Part shown: in pieces, positions 24,170 to 35,918 of the stretch
Position numbering within the stretch: the stretch's first letter is position 1
Layout: each line of letters opens with the position of its first letter
Source of the DNA: Hydractinia symbiolongicarpus
Taxonomy: Eukaryota > Cnidaria > Hydrozoa > Anthoathecata > Hydractiniidae
Length of the DNA stretch: 64,000 nt
Direction: 5' to 3'
Assembly: GCF_029227915.1 (NCBI RefSeq)
Contig: NC_079878.1
Span: 21,291,501-21,355,500 of the forward strand
Position numbers and translations under genes: made by a program
Notes under the pieces: model-generated
What the model was told of the DNA's origin: nothing
What the model saw: the letters and a program-made list of their open reading frames with translations, nothing else
Database searches by the model: none

Positions 24170-25066
24170 ATGCTTTGTGAATTGGATTTCATCAGTCAAT
24201 CTTTCTTTGTGACATGGATTCTGGTCAGTTTACTCGCACTATCGCTCGTCACGGTTATGTCTGGAGTAATGTTCTATTTGTACTATTGGCCGACAAATGT
24301 AACATACGAAAAATGGCAATACAAATCCAATCCGAAATTCCCAAGTCCTAAAAAGGTACGTGACGAAATTATCACAATGTGCAAGGGTATCATCTGCGCA
24401 GCATTTTGTCCCACCCTTGCATTAGTTTTAATTCGAAAAGGTTACGGAAGAGCATTTTGCGGATGGAACGACTATTCCTTTGCCTATCACGCCATGACAT
24501 TTTTTATCATTTTAATCATATCGGATTTCTACGAATTTCTCTACCATCGCATGGGACATGTTGATTTTCGGTTTTGGAAGCAACACAAGCATCATCATCA
24601 GTTTTACAATCCATCTCCCTTCTCCGTCGTTGCTGACGAATGGTTTGATCAGTTTATGCGATCTCTCCCTCTCCTCGTCATCCCTTTACTAGCACCAATC
24701 AATATGGACATGCTATTCTTCCAATACGGCCTCTTCTTTTACGTTTATGGTGTGTACCTGCATATGGGGTACGAATGGGAGTTGCTGAGCGCGCATAACA
24801 AATACATCAACACATCCTTTCAGCACTACTGCCATCATGCAAAGAGTTTAATGAATTCACCATACCATTGCGGCTTCTTCATCAAGCTTTGGGATCAACT
24901 CTTCGATTGCTGCTATCCTGAAGAAAAGTGTTTCTGTGCTGAGTGTGCACGAAAAAAAGGCGAACGCACGGAGGAGAAATACAAAGAAATTCAAGTGCCA
25001 GATTATGCGCAGTTGTTAAAGCCTGCTATTTGGTTGGAATACTTCACCGCAGGTAAAGCACTTTAA
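24170..25066 (+). CDS. Fatty acid hydroxylase / sterol desaturase family protein
   Basis: This family uses a membrane di-iron centre, held by clustered His residues, to oxidise lipids in the endoplasmic reticulum. Members include lathosterol oxidase, methylsterol monooxygenase and cholesterol 25-hydroxylase. The 298-residue frame begins at an ATG, has hydrophobic segments at about 12-40, 71-88, 108-124 and 166-198, and carries all three His boxes: HRMGH (126-130), HKHHH (139-143) and HYCHH (219-223). The C-terminus has an unusual Cys-rich stretch, CCYPEEKCFCAECARKKGER (247-266), which could be a species-specific tail or a metal site. The coding region is uninterrupted although neighbouring genes are intron-rich. 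A possible acceptor (TTTAATAG) lies in the leader at about 24130. The exact substrate cannot be told from sequence. It converges on NTPCR, with about 440 bases between the two stop codons. Confidence 0.9.
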   Translation: MLCELDFISQSFFVTWILVSLLALSLVTVMSGVMFYLYYWPTNVTYEKWQYKSNPKFPSPKKVRDEIITMCKGIICAAFCPTLALVLIRKGYGRAFCGWNDYSFAYHAMTFFIILIISDFYEFLYHRMGHVDFRFWKQHKHHHQFYNPSPFSVVADEWFDQFMRSLPLLVIPLLAPINMDMLFFQYGLFFYVYGVYLHMGYEWELLSAHNKYINTSFQHYCHHAKSLMNSPYHCGFFIKLWDQLFDCCYPEEKCFCAECARKKGERTEEKYKEIQVPDYAQLLKPAIWLEYFTAGKAL

Positions 25067-25505
25067 ACAAGCAAACAAAAACAGACAAGAATACATAGGA
25101 TTATTTTTTAGTGAATATAATTTAGCTGTTTAAATATCTTCTGTTAAAATATCCCTGGTAAAACAAATCGACATTTTGCAATCCAGATTTCTTGCTGCTC
25201 TGATTAAATCCGATTTGCTGTTGACGGAGTTAAATAAATTTTTTCGTGTCGTAGTAGTCAGTTATGTACTTTAAAACGAATTAAAAACTAAACTGTTTTT
25301 ACGTAGTAAATACTTTATTAGAAAAAAAATAAAAATAAACAGTCACTCTATTATGTTTTATATTCAATGTAAATGTGGCTTGTAAGTTCCAGACACAAGC
25401 CTAAACTAACTTTGAAACAAAGATAGATTGAATGACAGTTGTAAAAATATGATGTAATAAAACATTTGGTCGTATAAAGTTCTTGCAACAGTGTGTCAAC
25501 AAAAA

Positions 25506-28402
25506 TTAAATCGGTGCTAAAATTTGCTCTGCTATTTCCGATACCAGCTTGTCTCGATTATCCCTTGAAACCTGAAATGTAAAATGCGCTTTTTAGTCCC
25601 TACACACTTTTTGTAAAATATTAAAAAAATAAAAAAAATTAAAAAGTGAATTTAAAATCGATAGTCATGCTGGAAAGCATTTTAGGAAAATGAGACAGGG
25701 ATGATGCTTTAAAAATTTTTAGAAATTCTTATTTAAGTTTTAAGAAAATCCAAAAAACGCTAACTTTAAAAACCACACACGAAGAAGTAAAAAAACGAGA
25801 CAAAGAGGGTACTCTGGAAAACCGAATATTCTCCCCCTCCTGAATTTATCGAGATAAGCAGAGTATTTACTTATATGAGACATCTAAATAAATCCTCCAA
25901 TGTCATCTTACTATGTTAAATAGTCAATTAACTTTCGCTTGTAAAACATTTAAAACAGTAAATCAAAGTGTAAGTACCCTAAACACAAGAATCAAGAACA
26001 AGGGCACATTGCAGTAAAATTTGCAGTTAAAAAGTTGCAGTAAAAACAAACAAAAAGGCTTTTTTTAAAATACCCATGCTATTTTCCCTGCGTTCCATTC
26101 CCTCCCCCCTAATTTAAAAACTTCAATTCATCCTCCACCCCTCCCCTGTTTCTTTAAAATACATTGAATTCTAACTATTAGAACGCACCGTTATGATTTG
26201 GACATCTCCTCTAGAGCTTATTTCTTCCACAACAGCCAAAGTTTTTCCTTTGGAAATAGGAATGGTTGCTAAAATCGGGGATTTCGATTCATTAAATATT
26301 CGACGAACAGCTGATGAAAATTTTTGACTAAATACTTCCATTTTGCCAATTTCATCGATAACTATTACACTGTTGATCTAAAAACAAAAAAATCAATTTT
26401 ATCGTTAAGATCGATTTTATAAAACAGATTTCTTTATTAACATCACTAACTAGTTAGACAGTGGATAAACTAAGAAAACAAAAAAATCAATTTTATCGTT
26501 AAGATCGATTTTATAAAACAGATTTCTTTAATAACATCACTAACTAGTTAGACAGTGGATAAACTAAGCCTTATACTTTCGAGTTAACCAAACTATTTTA
26601 TAATAAGTATTAACGAAAGTTCAAGACGTAATAAAAATTCGAATTATCCAGTGTTCGAGTTACCGAGAGCTAACTGCGTTTTTACGGTAGCTCCCGGAAA
26701 CGTGATAGGAGGCCCCTGCCGTTTAATATCTTGCTCAGACAACTATGCTACCACTATACGGCAAGAATTCACATATTATATTATGAACAACGGCAAACAC
26801 TCTACCTTTTTTCAGTCTTTTTATATAAAGAAAGCAAAAACCATATCCTGAATGTCAACATTCTTAAAATGGTCGTATGGGTGATTTTAATTGGTTAATA
26901 GAAAATAGTTTGCAAAAATGTGTTTGGCAACCTGCAAAGGGTGGCGATACAATTAAACATATCTGTCCCTGCAACAAAACAGAGTGAATCAATTTTTCTT
27001 GTCCTTATGGACCTTTTGATATGTTGCAAAAAATTTTTGGTTATGGAACACAATTAGACTTGTTGCATAACACTCGCTCGAAAAGTGCCTCATGACACCC
27101 TAGCTTAAAGCATCGTTTCGAGAGGAACAACATCTCCTTTGAAATTGCTACTCATATGTAATTACATCTTTTATGTATTGTCACCAGGATATAGATTAAC
27201 TGAAGAGAGATGATGATAAAAATCTTAACATTGTTGCAGAGATAATAAGAAAAGCCTAACAATCATTGCTTAATTTGAAAAAATGTCTTGGCTATCAACG
27301 TTGTATCCTGTAATACTACATTTCCATTTCAGTCAACCTCATAATCATTGAAATACAACCATCTCACCTCTTCTTTCATACTTTGCAAGGCTAGACTTTC
27401 AAATGATTGAATATCAACATAATATTGTCCAACGGAAGGAAAACTCTTTCTCTTTAACGTAGCTTCGCTAGAAAATATTTTTAGACTATAAACAACACAC
27501 AGAAACATTAATAATGTTAACAAAGTTTGTATTAAGGTAAAAACATCAGTAGGAACTGAAGGGGCATGGTGATGAGTGCAAAGTAATCTCAATCAATATG
27601 ATAAGAAAGTAACAAGACAAGTATCAAAACCACCTCTTTCTAGCCAATACACAGCGATTTCCATCTAAGGTAACAACATCAAAACCTCTTCGTTGACCAT
27701 TCTCGCGGACTTCTTCAGTGTAGAAACCACAAACAGTTATTCTATTGTCTGTCCTCAACTTTTCACACACTTTCTTAATGACTGTTGTCTTTCCAATTCC
27801 TACAAGATAACAAAATTAGGATATTTTTCACACAAAGAGAATAAAAAAATTCATTGTAGGATGTGGAAGTCGGAATTAGACTGCATTTTTTTTATTAAAT
27901 GCACTATTTTACTCCAAATAAACAAATAAAGGTTAAATTAAGAGTTTTAATTAGAACAGGCAAAATTGGTTCATAAAAATTGCTTTTCTTTGTCTATTTC
28001 CGGTATCTCAGCAGTGAAGGCTATACTTTATCTCCCTTAGGGAAAAAAGAGCTTGAGTGACTGAAATTCAAAGTGGCAATTGAGTAATGTATGTACAAAG
28101 CTAACTATTCTAGCTCAGCTCACGTATATATTTCCACCTGTATCTCTATAAACATAGAGAAACGTAAAAGAGAATTTGTCAACTGATTAATTATATCATA
28201 ATTTCAGGTCTATATCAAAGTTTTAAAGTGAGTCTGAAGTATATACTTGGAGAAATTTGCTCTGAATCAGTGCACAAAAACTACAAAAAGGTTTTAAGAA
28301 GGACCAGATATAAACAAAGAAATCTTAACAAACCTTAGAATTCTTTCATATACCTGGAGCACCAGTCAACAAAATTTTGCAACCAGAATGCGAGCCAGCC
28401 AT
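25506..28402 (-). CDS. NTPCR: NTPCR/THEP1 cancer-related nucleoside-triphosphatase
   Basis: This P-loop enzyme hydrolyses nucleoside triphosphates to diphosphates; the human protein has 190 residues. Five minus-strand exons with matching phases are 28354-28402, 27634-27799, 27368-27467, 26189-26377 and 25506-25571, giving 189 residues. The Walker A loop, ending GAPGIGKTT, is split across the first intron. It is followed by VCGFYTEEVRENGQRRGFDV and VGQYYVDIQSFE. Walker B is VIVIDEIGKME, with the adjacent ILATIPISKGK, and the C-terminus is short. All family landmarks are intact, so it should be active. The intron between exons 3 and 4 holds a 94-bp tandem duplication just upstream of exon 4. 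Confidence 0.95.
26381..26568. repeat. 94-bp near-identical tandem duplication in an NTPCR intron
   Basis: Copies at 26381-26474 and 26475-26568 share the start AAAACAAAAAAATCAATTTT and the end TAGACAGTGGATAAACTAAG. They differ at about one base. The first copy abuts the splice acceptor of NTPCR exon 4. Confidence 0.9.
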
Positions 28403-30413
28403 TTTGATATTGATTTATTTAATTATTGACTAACATACTTAGAATTAAAAAAAAAAAAAAAAAAAAAAACATTTTATAGCTGTTACAGGTTCATACATTC
28501 TCCAAAAAAAGACGGTTATAAATATAAATAAACAATACAAAATAAAAATACAAAAGCCACCCAAATTTTTCTCTTCATTTTATCTGACTGAAACAAAAAT
28601 TTGCTATGTCTCCATTTATCTTTATGACAGATGTAATCTGGAAACGACCATTTTTTAATCTTCTTTGATAAAATTCAACAGCATGAAAAAAACATACCAA
28701 CCAGCCTAAATATTTGTGTCAGTGTTAGGCTTGTTTAAGTCAAAATATATCAATAACATCTAGAAAAATCTTCTTACCAGTCTATAGATTAAACTGTTCT
28801 GATTTGACAGGGTTTTCCAGATTTAAGACACATTAACTGGGTCAGTGTAGGCAGAAAATCCTTTTTTTAATATGCTTATTTACACAATTCGAAGTGTTAG
28901 CATCAAGTTCAACCAATAACTTAAAGGCATATTATCGAATTGAATAATATTAATAAATTAATTAATTAATATTTAACTGTCCCTACACTAACTGAAGACC
29001 AAATATTTTATAAGTCAATTTTTGTTAATTTCACATGAATAGCACGTTTTATTATGACATGCCATAACCTTGTTTTAAGCATTCTTTCCCCTATGAGCTG
29101 TTTTTTTTATCCCCAGTCTCATTTAAAAAATGGTGGTTGTACTACAAATACAATTAGTCATGACACGTCAATCGTCACAACAATCAATTTTCTGATTTTC
29201 TTGCTGGCGAACACATACTAAATTTTGTATTGGGATATAAGCTTTGTAAAGACACAGTAATTGAGGTTGATTTATTTCAAGTCATCATGTGGGCTTATTT
29301 TCACAAAAAAAGAAAGGATGTTTGAAACAAGGCTATGTTTCACTCTGGGAAGGCAACCAATTCATTAAGGCACTCAACGAGGCCATGGAATTTAAAGGCC
29401 CTTGGAGGCCGACATACAAACAAGAAAAAATTAATATTTTATAGATCGTCTGGAGTTCAAAAGTGCATGTAGAAAAAAATGCACGTATATATATATGGGG
29501 TGAGCTCAGGATTTTTTAAATAAAATTTGTGATTTTTGCCAAAAGCTAACAAACTTACCTGATTATTCGCAAACTGGCCCAAATTAATATGTGTTTTTTA
29601 ATTTAAATAAATACAAAAATGCAGGCTTCCTGGGCTAATATTAAAGCTTTTCTGGCGTTTTTACAACGAGTGGGCACACATTTTTGTCTGTAACCACCCA
29701 GAAAATCCCAGACCAGTTGCGCCTGAAATGCATCGCAGGCGAGCTCATTGTTCTCATATAAATTTTGTCGAGAAGAAAGAAGGTGCTATTTTGTCGTCGT
29801 ACTCTAAGTTTATTATTTGTAGGATTTTATTATTAGCTATGTATGGAATAAATGATATAAAAACCAGTTTTTTTTAGAAGTCTTCCACTACCCCACTACT
29901 TAACATTAAAAGAATAAATTATACATGGCAATAAATGTTTAAAAAAAAATGTTGTTTCAGGTTGGATTCGGGTTTCTCAGGTCGATATTTTAAGTTTTTT
30001 TAAAACACCGGAAGTCGTCCGACAGCCCCCGTGGTTTTTGCGGCGTTTCAGGCGAGTCGGCACCCTCGTTCCAGGCTAGCTGATCTTAAATTATACAACA
30101 ATTATTTTAGAATTTACTTTAATGTGCCGACAAGAGCAAAAACCTCAATATCCCTGGCTTGGGGAAGCCAATCCATGATTCAAGTGACACAATGCTAGAA
30201 ATTGGAAGGATATGATAGCTTAAAGCCAAATCCCCCTTGTCTGGATATCTGGCCCTGATTTTATACTTTGAGCTTTTTTAACACCACTGTCGTCCTTTGC
30301 AACTGACTCCACTTCACATTGCGATTAAAGTTGTTTTAAATTCATGATTTTTTTATATTTTATGAATAACACTGATATTGGGAATACATTACATAGTAGG
30401 AGTAGGTTGGCAT
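28403..30413. other. Gap without genes upstream of NTPCR
   Basis: A 23-base poly-A run lies at 28447-28469, close to the NTPCR start codon, and a partial CCTCGTTCC motif near 30064. Nothing coding was supported. Confidence 0.5.
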
Positions 30414-31165
30414 TGTTCTGCCCAGATTGCGAAAACGGCCCGTTTACAACCGGGACAGCCGGATTATGTACGCATGGTCCGATTATGTTTTTTTAGCCCT
30501 AATTATGTCGTGGTGACCGGTTTATGAACGCTGATATAATGGCAGGCAGGCTGTGATTGGCATTTCCTTCCGACTTTTGTAAATGAAACATTGACGAATC
30601 TTTATGTACGTGGGTAAGTTTATTATATTGTTTTAAACACCTGTTATTCCAAAGAACTAATTTCAAAGCTGTGAACGTGGTAATCTGATAAAAATGAAGG
30701 TTTTGAATCTGATAAAAAATCTTCTAGAAGATGTTTAATATAGCTAAGTTTTTCGCGCAAATTAGGTATGGGGTAATGTAGCTAGCATGAAACATTATTC
30801 AAAGATACATTTCTTCTCGATATAAAGCAGTATTTACAATAAAAATATGAACTAACAAAGGGTTTCACACTCGTTATTTTATGTTAATTCTTCGTTGTTC
30901 TGATAAAATGTTTTCTTATAAAAAGAGTGTATAGTACGATAATTTTCTCTGCTTCACCTTTTTGATAAATGATAAAACCATGTTAAAGAACATAATATGA
31001 ATATAAACAAAGGTCTGGGGTAGCCAAGCTAGATTCAGCCTTAGCATATTGAAAAAATCTATGTCTAAACTGAACATAAAACGTGCTGTATATATTCACA
31101 ATATCAGCCAGAATATATTCTAACAAAGCAATGAAAAAAGTTTAACTTTAATGTATTGCAGCATG

Positions 31166-33477
31166 TCAGCATATGCACGTCCAAATTTGCTCTGTGAACA
31201 CTTCAGAGGGAATCCAATCAGTTTCTTTGTAATTTTGGAAATCAACAGCAGGAAATTCAGTGTGAATTAATGTTTTGTTCGGTGCAGGACAATTTGGACT
31301 ATTGCAATTTGATGTTATGCAATGTTTCATCACAGGTCCCAAGTAAGTATTGATAAAGATATGCTCATCACCATAAAAATTAAGTATATCATTTTTTTCA
31401 GGTAAAGAATGTGCTATTGCTACATGATGCTTGGCAGCATCATATTTTGCATGATTTAGTAAACAGAGCATTACACAATGAATCTAGGATATTCGTTGAA
31501 AGTGACTTTCAATATTGAAAACCATGTGTCCAATGTACAAGTGTTGTTGAATGTAATGTTTCGTCCGTTTAGGTTCACAGTTCCACCAAACATTGGGAGC
31601 TTAATGCAAAATTGGTCTATGTTTTCTGAAGAAAAAAAAGATCTGTTTTAGAAGCCTATTCAGAATAGCAATAATGAAATGAAGTATCAGCAAAAGTGGA
31701 GCACAACTAAACAATACAATTTCGACACCTATTACTTACCAGGTTTTTGATTTCCACATTTTACGCCAGAATGGCATTTCAAATTGCATGTGACGTTTTC
31801 TTTGATGCATTTGTATATGTTTGTTTTGCATCCTGACTTACAACCACATCGACTCTGTTACATTTTGAAGGCGATTTGCTTCCCTCAAGCTGACGAACTT
31901 ATCAGAATTTTTAAGGTCCATGTTGAAATTTCCCCTGAAAAATTCTAGATCCCCAGATCTGTATTTATTGTGCAATACGCCATGTTGTGTAAGCAGTTGA
32001 TAATATCTCTCTTTGTCACCAGAAACACTGATAACCACACATGGCATGCGTGAAGCATGAGTGTTGCTGCAGTCTTTTTTAGGGACTCGAACAGAGACAT
32101 TATCCCCAACTTCATAAGCATTGACTTTGCTGCAATGGTTTTTCTCAAACCGTTGAACCATCTCCTCCCTCGTTTTTTTTATCTTTTCAGAAGCTGTTGT
32201 TCGTGGAGTCCAATGTCGTTGGAGTGTTGACAATGCTGTAATATATGCAAGAACTATTAATATAAATATAAAAAAACTGAGTATGGACGTTACTATTTCT
32301 TATTGTCTTGTGAATGGAAAAGCACCATGTTGATGGTTTTCATGGTAAATATTTTTATGTACTATATGTTTCTTCTTTGAAAATTGATTATTTTTTATTA
32401 ATATGAAGGTCCACTTGTAAGTTTTTATATATTTTTTTTAAAAACGTGTCAGTACTTACAACCAGTTTCGCAATCGTCTTCAATAACATATGCTTCATTT
32501 GTGACGTTCTTCGAATTCGTATTCTCTGCGCCTACACAATTGATTCACAACAAAGATTAAACACAGAATTCATAATAAATCAATTTTAATTTCAGTTCAG
32601 TTGAAGAAAAAGTACATACCATCGTGTGGCTGTTCAGCATGACATTTGTAATTCATTTGTTCTTTAACAGGTATGGAGAAAAAGTCGATGTCTTCATCGT
32701 TATCAAAGTTCGAATCAGTGATAACCTTCAACTGTTTTGAAACAGTCGGTATGATTGTGGTTGATGGTGGCTGTCCAAATACCAGCTCGTACGGAGTAAA
32801 TCCTGTAGCGCTGTGTTGTTGTGTGTTGATGGCATCTATTGAAAAAATGAAAAATAAGTAACGACAATTCGATCTGCATTTCGGAACTATTGTTATCAAC
32901 CTACAACATATTTGTGGCAACCACGAGCTCCAAGGTTTAGTTTCACTGGCACACTCAGCTATCATGACTGATGTAAATATAGTTATTAATTCTGATAAGA
33001 AAACACTAATACCTTTTTGAATGTCTTTTTCACACCAGCGTGTTTTAATTCATTACAGTGAATTAAGCGTATGATGTCAAAGAATTCATCTACGTATGCC
33101 ACTCTTAAGTAACCTTTAGGTATCGATTGATTACTTGTATGGTTTTTCTGAAAAAAGTAACGGTTATAATAATTACTTACATTGCTGAACATCGAATTAA
33201 AAATTTGAAATCACGATTTTTCACTTACAGCTTCTTGTGAAGGCACAATCAAAATATCCACCATTCCCAGCTCTTCGCAGTTCATCAGCTTAAACTTCTG
33301 AGTCAATAATCTGAAGCGACGTGCTTCTGTAACCTTTTTACTGTCTGACCCATTGCTTTTTAAGTTCTGGGAAATTTTCTTCCCGAACTCTCTTGTTATT
33401 GTGCCACTCGTTGGTCTTTTACCAGTGCCTGTGTAACGCTGGGCAAATTGTTCAAATTTTTGGCGATGAACTTCCAT
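31166..33477 (-). pseudogene. Ginger integrase gene, core deleted and frameshifted
   Basis: Exon-like blocks with GT-AG borders are visible. 33229-33477 encodes MEVHRQKFEQFAQRYTGTGK and on. 33013-33147 resembles the H2C2 zinc region (LIHCNELKHAGVKKTFKK). About 32618-32837 is the end of the rve domain (QHSATGFTPYELVFGQPP). About 31838-32230 encodes the C-terminal region (GDNVSVRVPKK, LHNKYRSGDLEFF). A Cys-rich CXC-like module follows (RCGCKSGCKTNIYKC), then a tail with LPMFGGTVNLNGRNITFNNT. The segment that should supply the first two catalytic acids, between H2C2 and the rve end, is missing. Frame breaks occur near 31850 and 31480. Similar proteins include KRBA2-like integrases. Confidence 0.75.
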
Positions 33478-33654
33478 GGCTTAACTAAAACTAGTGTAGC
33501 TCCGACGATTGAAAAATTTAAATGAAAGTTTTTTCGAACGTTTTCTTCGAATTTGTAAGAAACTAGACATCCTGTCTGGCGAAAGAAAAAAAGGCTCCAC
33601 GTAAATTGCGAATTTCGTTTCATTTGCGATACTTTCCTATTTGCTTGTCACGAA

Positions 33655-34800
33655 TGATATAAAAGCCGGTCGGCCCCGATTACGTTCGTTCTATAAGTCT
33701 CGAATAATATTTCACTGTCGTATATAAACTGGCCTGCCCTGATTACGTTCGTTCTATAAGTCTCGAATAATATTTCACTGTCATACATAAGCCGGTCGGC
33801 CCCGATTACGTTCGTTCTATAAGTGTCGAATAATATTTGACTGTCATACATAAGTCGGCCTGCCCCGATTATGTTCGTTCTATAATAAGTGAGAAATAAT
33901 AGAAAAATGTCATACATAAGCCGGTCGGCCCCGATTACGTTCGTTCTATAAGTGTCGAATAATATTTGACTGTCATACATAAGTCGGCCTGCCCCGATTA
34001 TGTTCGTTCTATAATAAGTGAGAAATAATATTACACTGTCGTATATAAACTGGCCTGCCCTGATTACGTTCGTTCTATAAGTCTCGAATAATATTTCACT
34101 GTCATACATAAGCCGGTCGGCCCCGATTACGTTCGTTCTATAAGTGTCGAATAATATTTGACTGTCATACATAAGTCGGCCTGCCCCGATTATGTTCGTT
34201 CTATAATAAGTGAGAAATAATAGAAAAATGTCATACATAAGCCGGTCGGCCCCGATTACGTTCGTTCTATAAGTGTCGAATAATATTTGACTGTCATACA
34301 TAAGTCGGCCTGCCCCGATTATGTTCGTTCTATAATAAGTGAGAAATAATATTACACTGTCGTATATAAACTGGCCTGCCCTGATTACGTTCGTTCTATA
34401 AGTCTCGAATAATATTTCACTGTCATACATAAGCCGGTCGGCCTCGATTACGTTCGTTCTATAAGTGTCGAATAATATTTGACTGTCATACATAAGTCGG
34501 CCTGCCCCGATTATGTTCGTTCTATAATAAGTGAGAAATAATATTACACTGTCGTATATAAACTGGCCTGCCCTGATTACGTTTGTTCTATAAGTCTCGA
34601 ATAATATTTCACTGTCATACATAAGCCGGTCGGCCCCGATTACGTTCGTTCTATAAGAGTCGAATAATAATTGACTGTCATACATAAGTCGGCCTGCCCC
34701 GATTATGTTCGTTCTATAATAAGTGAGAAATAATATTACACTGTCGTATATAAACTGGCCTGCCCTGATTATGTTCCTTTTAAAAGTGCCAAATAATATT
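33655..34800. repeat. Subterminal tandem array of about 62-bp units in the Ginger element
   Basis: About 18 copies of a unit with a core like CCGATTACGTTCGTTCTATA, then GTCGAATAATATTT and TGTCATACATAA, fill the right end. Variants alternate (GCCGGTCGGCC, GTCGGCCTGCC, ACTGGCCTGCC) in a higher-order period of roughly 320 bp. The 430-residue minus-strand open frame across it is a by-product of a repeat length that avoids stops, not a gene. Confidence 0.9.
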
Positions 34801-35150
34801 TTTTGAGTAATAAGCTGGCCTGTCCTGATTATGTTGCCCTGATTATGTTTTTTCTGCCCTGTTCTTAACCGGGGCAAGCTGCTGTACTTAATCAGGCCAA
34901 TGTTCATTATCCGGGCAGAACAGCATGCCCTCCCCTCCATGGCAAGATTTCTGCAAATAAAAAATGTTAGCTATCAGTCTCCGTATGTTTTCATTCGTAT
35001 AATAAATTACACCTGTACTAAGCATTCCACTCAGACGTGTGGCACAATGTACTTGTGCACCATATGGCATTTAACGCCTGCGCTTGTTATTTGAGGTCGC
35101 TGAATCTACCTTCTACTCCACATGCAACACGATTCCCAAGCCAAGTTTGT

Positions 35151-35500
35151 GGCGCCGTAGATTAGTGGTTATAGCTCTCGTACTCTGTGCGGGAGACCGG
35201 GGTTTGATTCCTCTTGACGGCGATTCAACATGGGCGAGTGAATGTTGATATAGCCCCAGGTTAACCCAAGCCATGTGAGGGAAATTGGGAAGATGGCACA
35301 CTGTGTGGGCCGTTGGATGTTGCCGGGAGTTGTCTAGTAGAGCGCGGGCTCTAATTGGGTCTGCGTAGCTCAAAATGAGCATTAAATACTCTAGGACTCT
35401 CCATCTACGCCATGGCCCCTCCTGGAAATAATAGACAGGGTATATCCCTTTATATTTGTGAGGCTAGCCATGTAAAATATGCACATCTATCTATCTATCT
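35151..35500 (+). mobile_element. tRNA-derived SINE with 12-bp target duplication
   Basis: The head is tRNA-like with pol III boxes: A box within TAGATTAGTGGTTATAGC and B box GGTTTGATTCC. The tail is (ATCT)n. Flanking direct repeats AGCCAAGTTTGT (35139-35150) and AGCCATGTTTGT (35501-35512) differ at one base and fix both ends. A truncated relative lies at 4525-4691. Confidence 0.88.
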
Positions 35501-35682
35501 AGCCATGTTTGTTTATCAAGGAAAACATTAGTTACAAGAGTCCATTGGTAGGTTTAAAATTGCAAAAAAAATTCCAAGTTCAGCCAGTATACTGCAGCAA
35601 AGCAATAACTCTTATCCAAATGAGCCAAAAATACCCAAAAATACGTTCACACTTCATTTCCAGGCTTTCTTTGCTTACCAAA

Positions 35683-35838
35683 TGGCTACATAGCGATGCG
35701 TCTTCGTAATTCTGTTTCCTCTGATCTTTGCTGAAAGCAATACTTGTCGCAAATGCTATTGAAAGCCCGCCATCGACGTAATTGAGCTGCCGCTCAACCT
35801 GTTCGATCTCAACATTTAGCACATCATTTGGGATACTG
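35683..35838 (-). other. Exon-like segment of unknown identity
   Basis: Minus strand reads an acceptor (TTTTTATGTCTTTGCAG), then an open stretch encoding NVEIEQVERQLNYVDGG and SIAFATSIAFSKDQRK, then a GTAAGC donor. The splice sites and unbiased composition look like a real internal exon. I do not recognise the protein and found no partner exons. Confidence 0.3.
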
Positions 35839-35918
35839 CAAAGACATAAAAAGTAGTCGAATTTAGACTATCGTAGTGACACACACGCTGTTTGTATCAC
35901 GAGGGTGTTTCACATTAG

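Larger units (their letters stand above)
30414..34922 (-). mobile_element. Ginger-type DNA transposon with 4-bp target duplication
   Basis: Both ends read TGTTCTGCCC inward (left TGTTCTGCCCAGAT, right TGTTCTGCCCGGAT on the opposite strand). They are flanked by the direct repeat GCAT at 30410-30413 and 34923-34926. Ginger elements are cut-and-paste transposons with Gypsy-like integrases and 4-bp duplications, and this fits in ends, duplication and coding content. The minus-strand coding region lies at 31166-33477, and a large tandem array fills the right end. The integrase core is incomplete, so this copy cannot move on its own. Confidence 0.85.

Noticed and set aside
33648-34940. A 430-residue minus-strand open frame with repeating RTNVIGADRLMYDS-like peptides
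   Set aside because: It lies entirely in the Ginger tandem array; the peptide repeat follows the DNA repeat, and there is no domain or independent codon signal.
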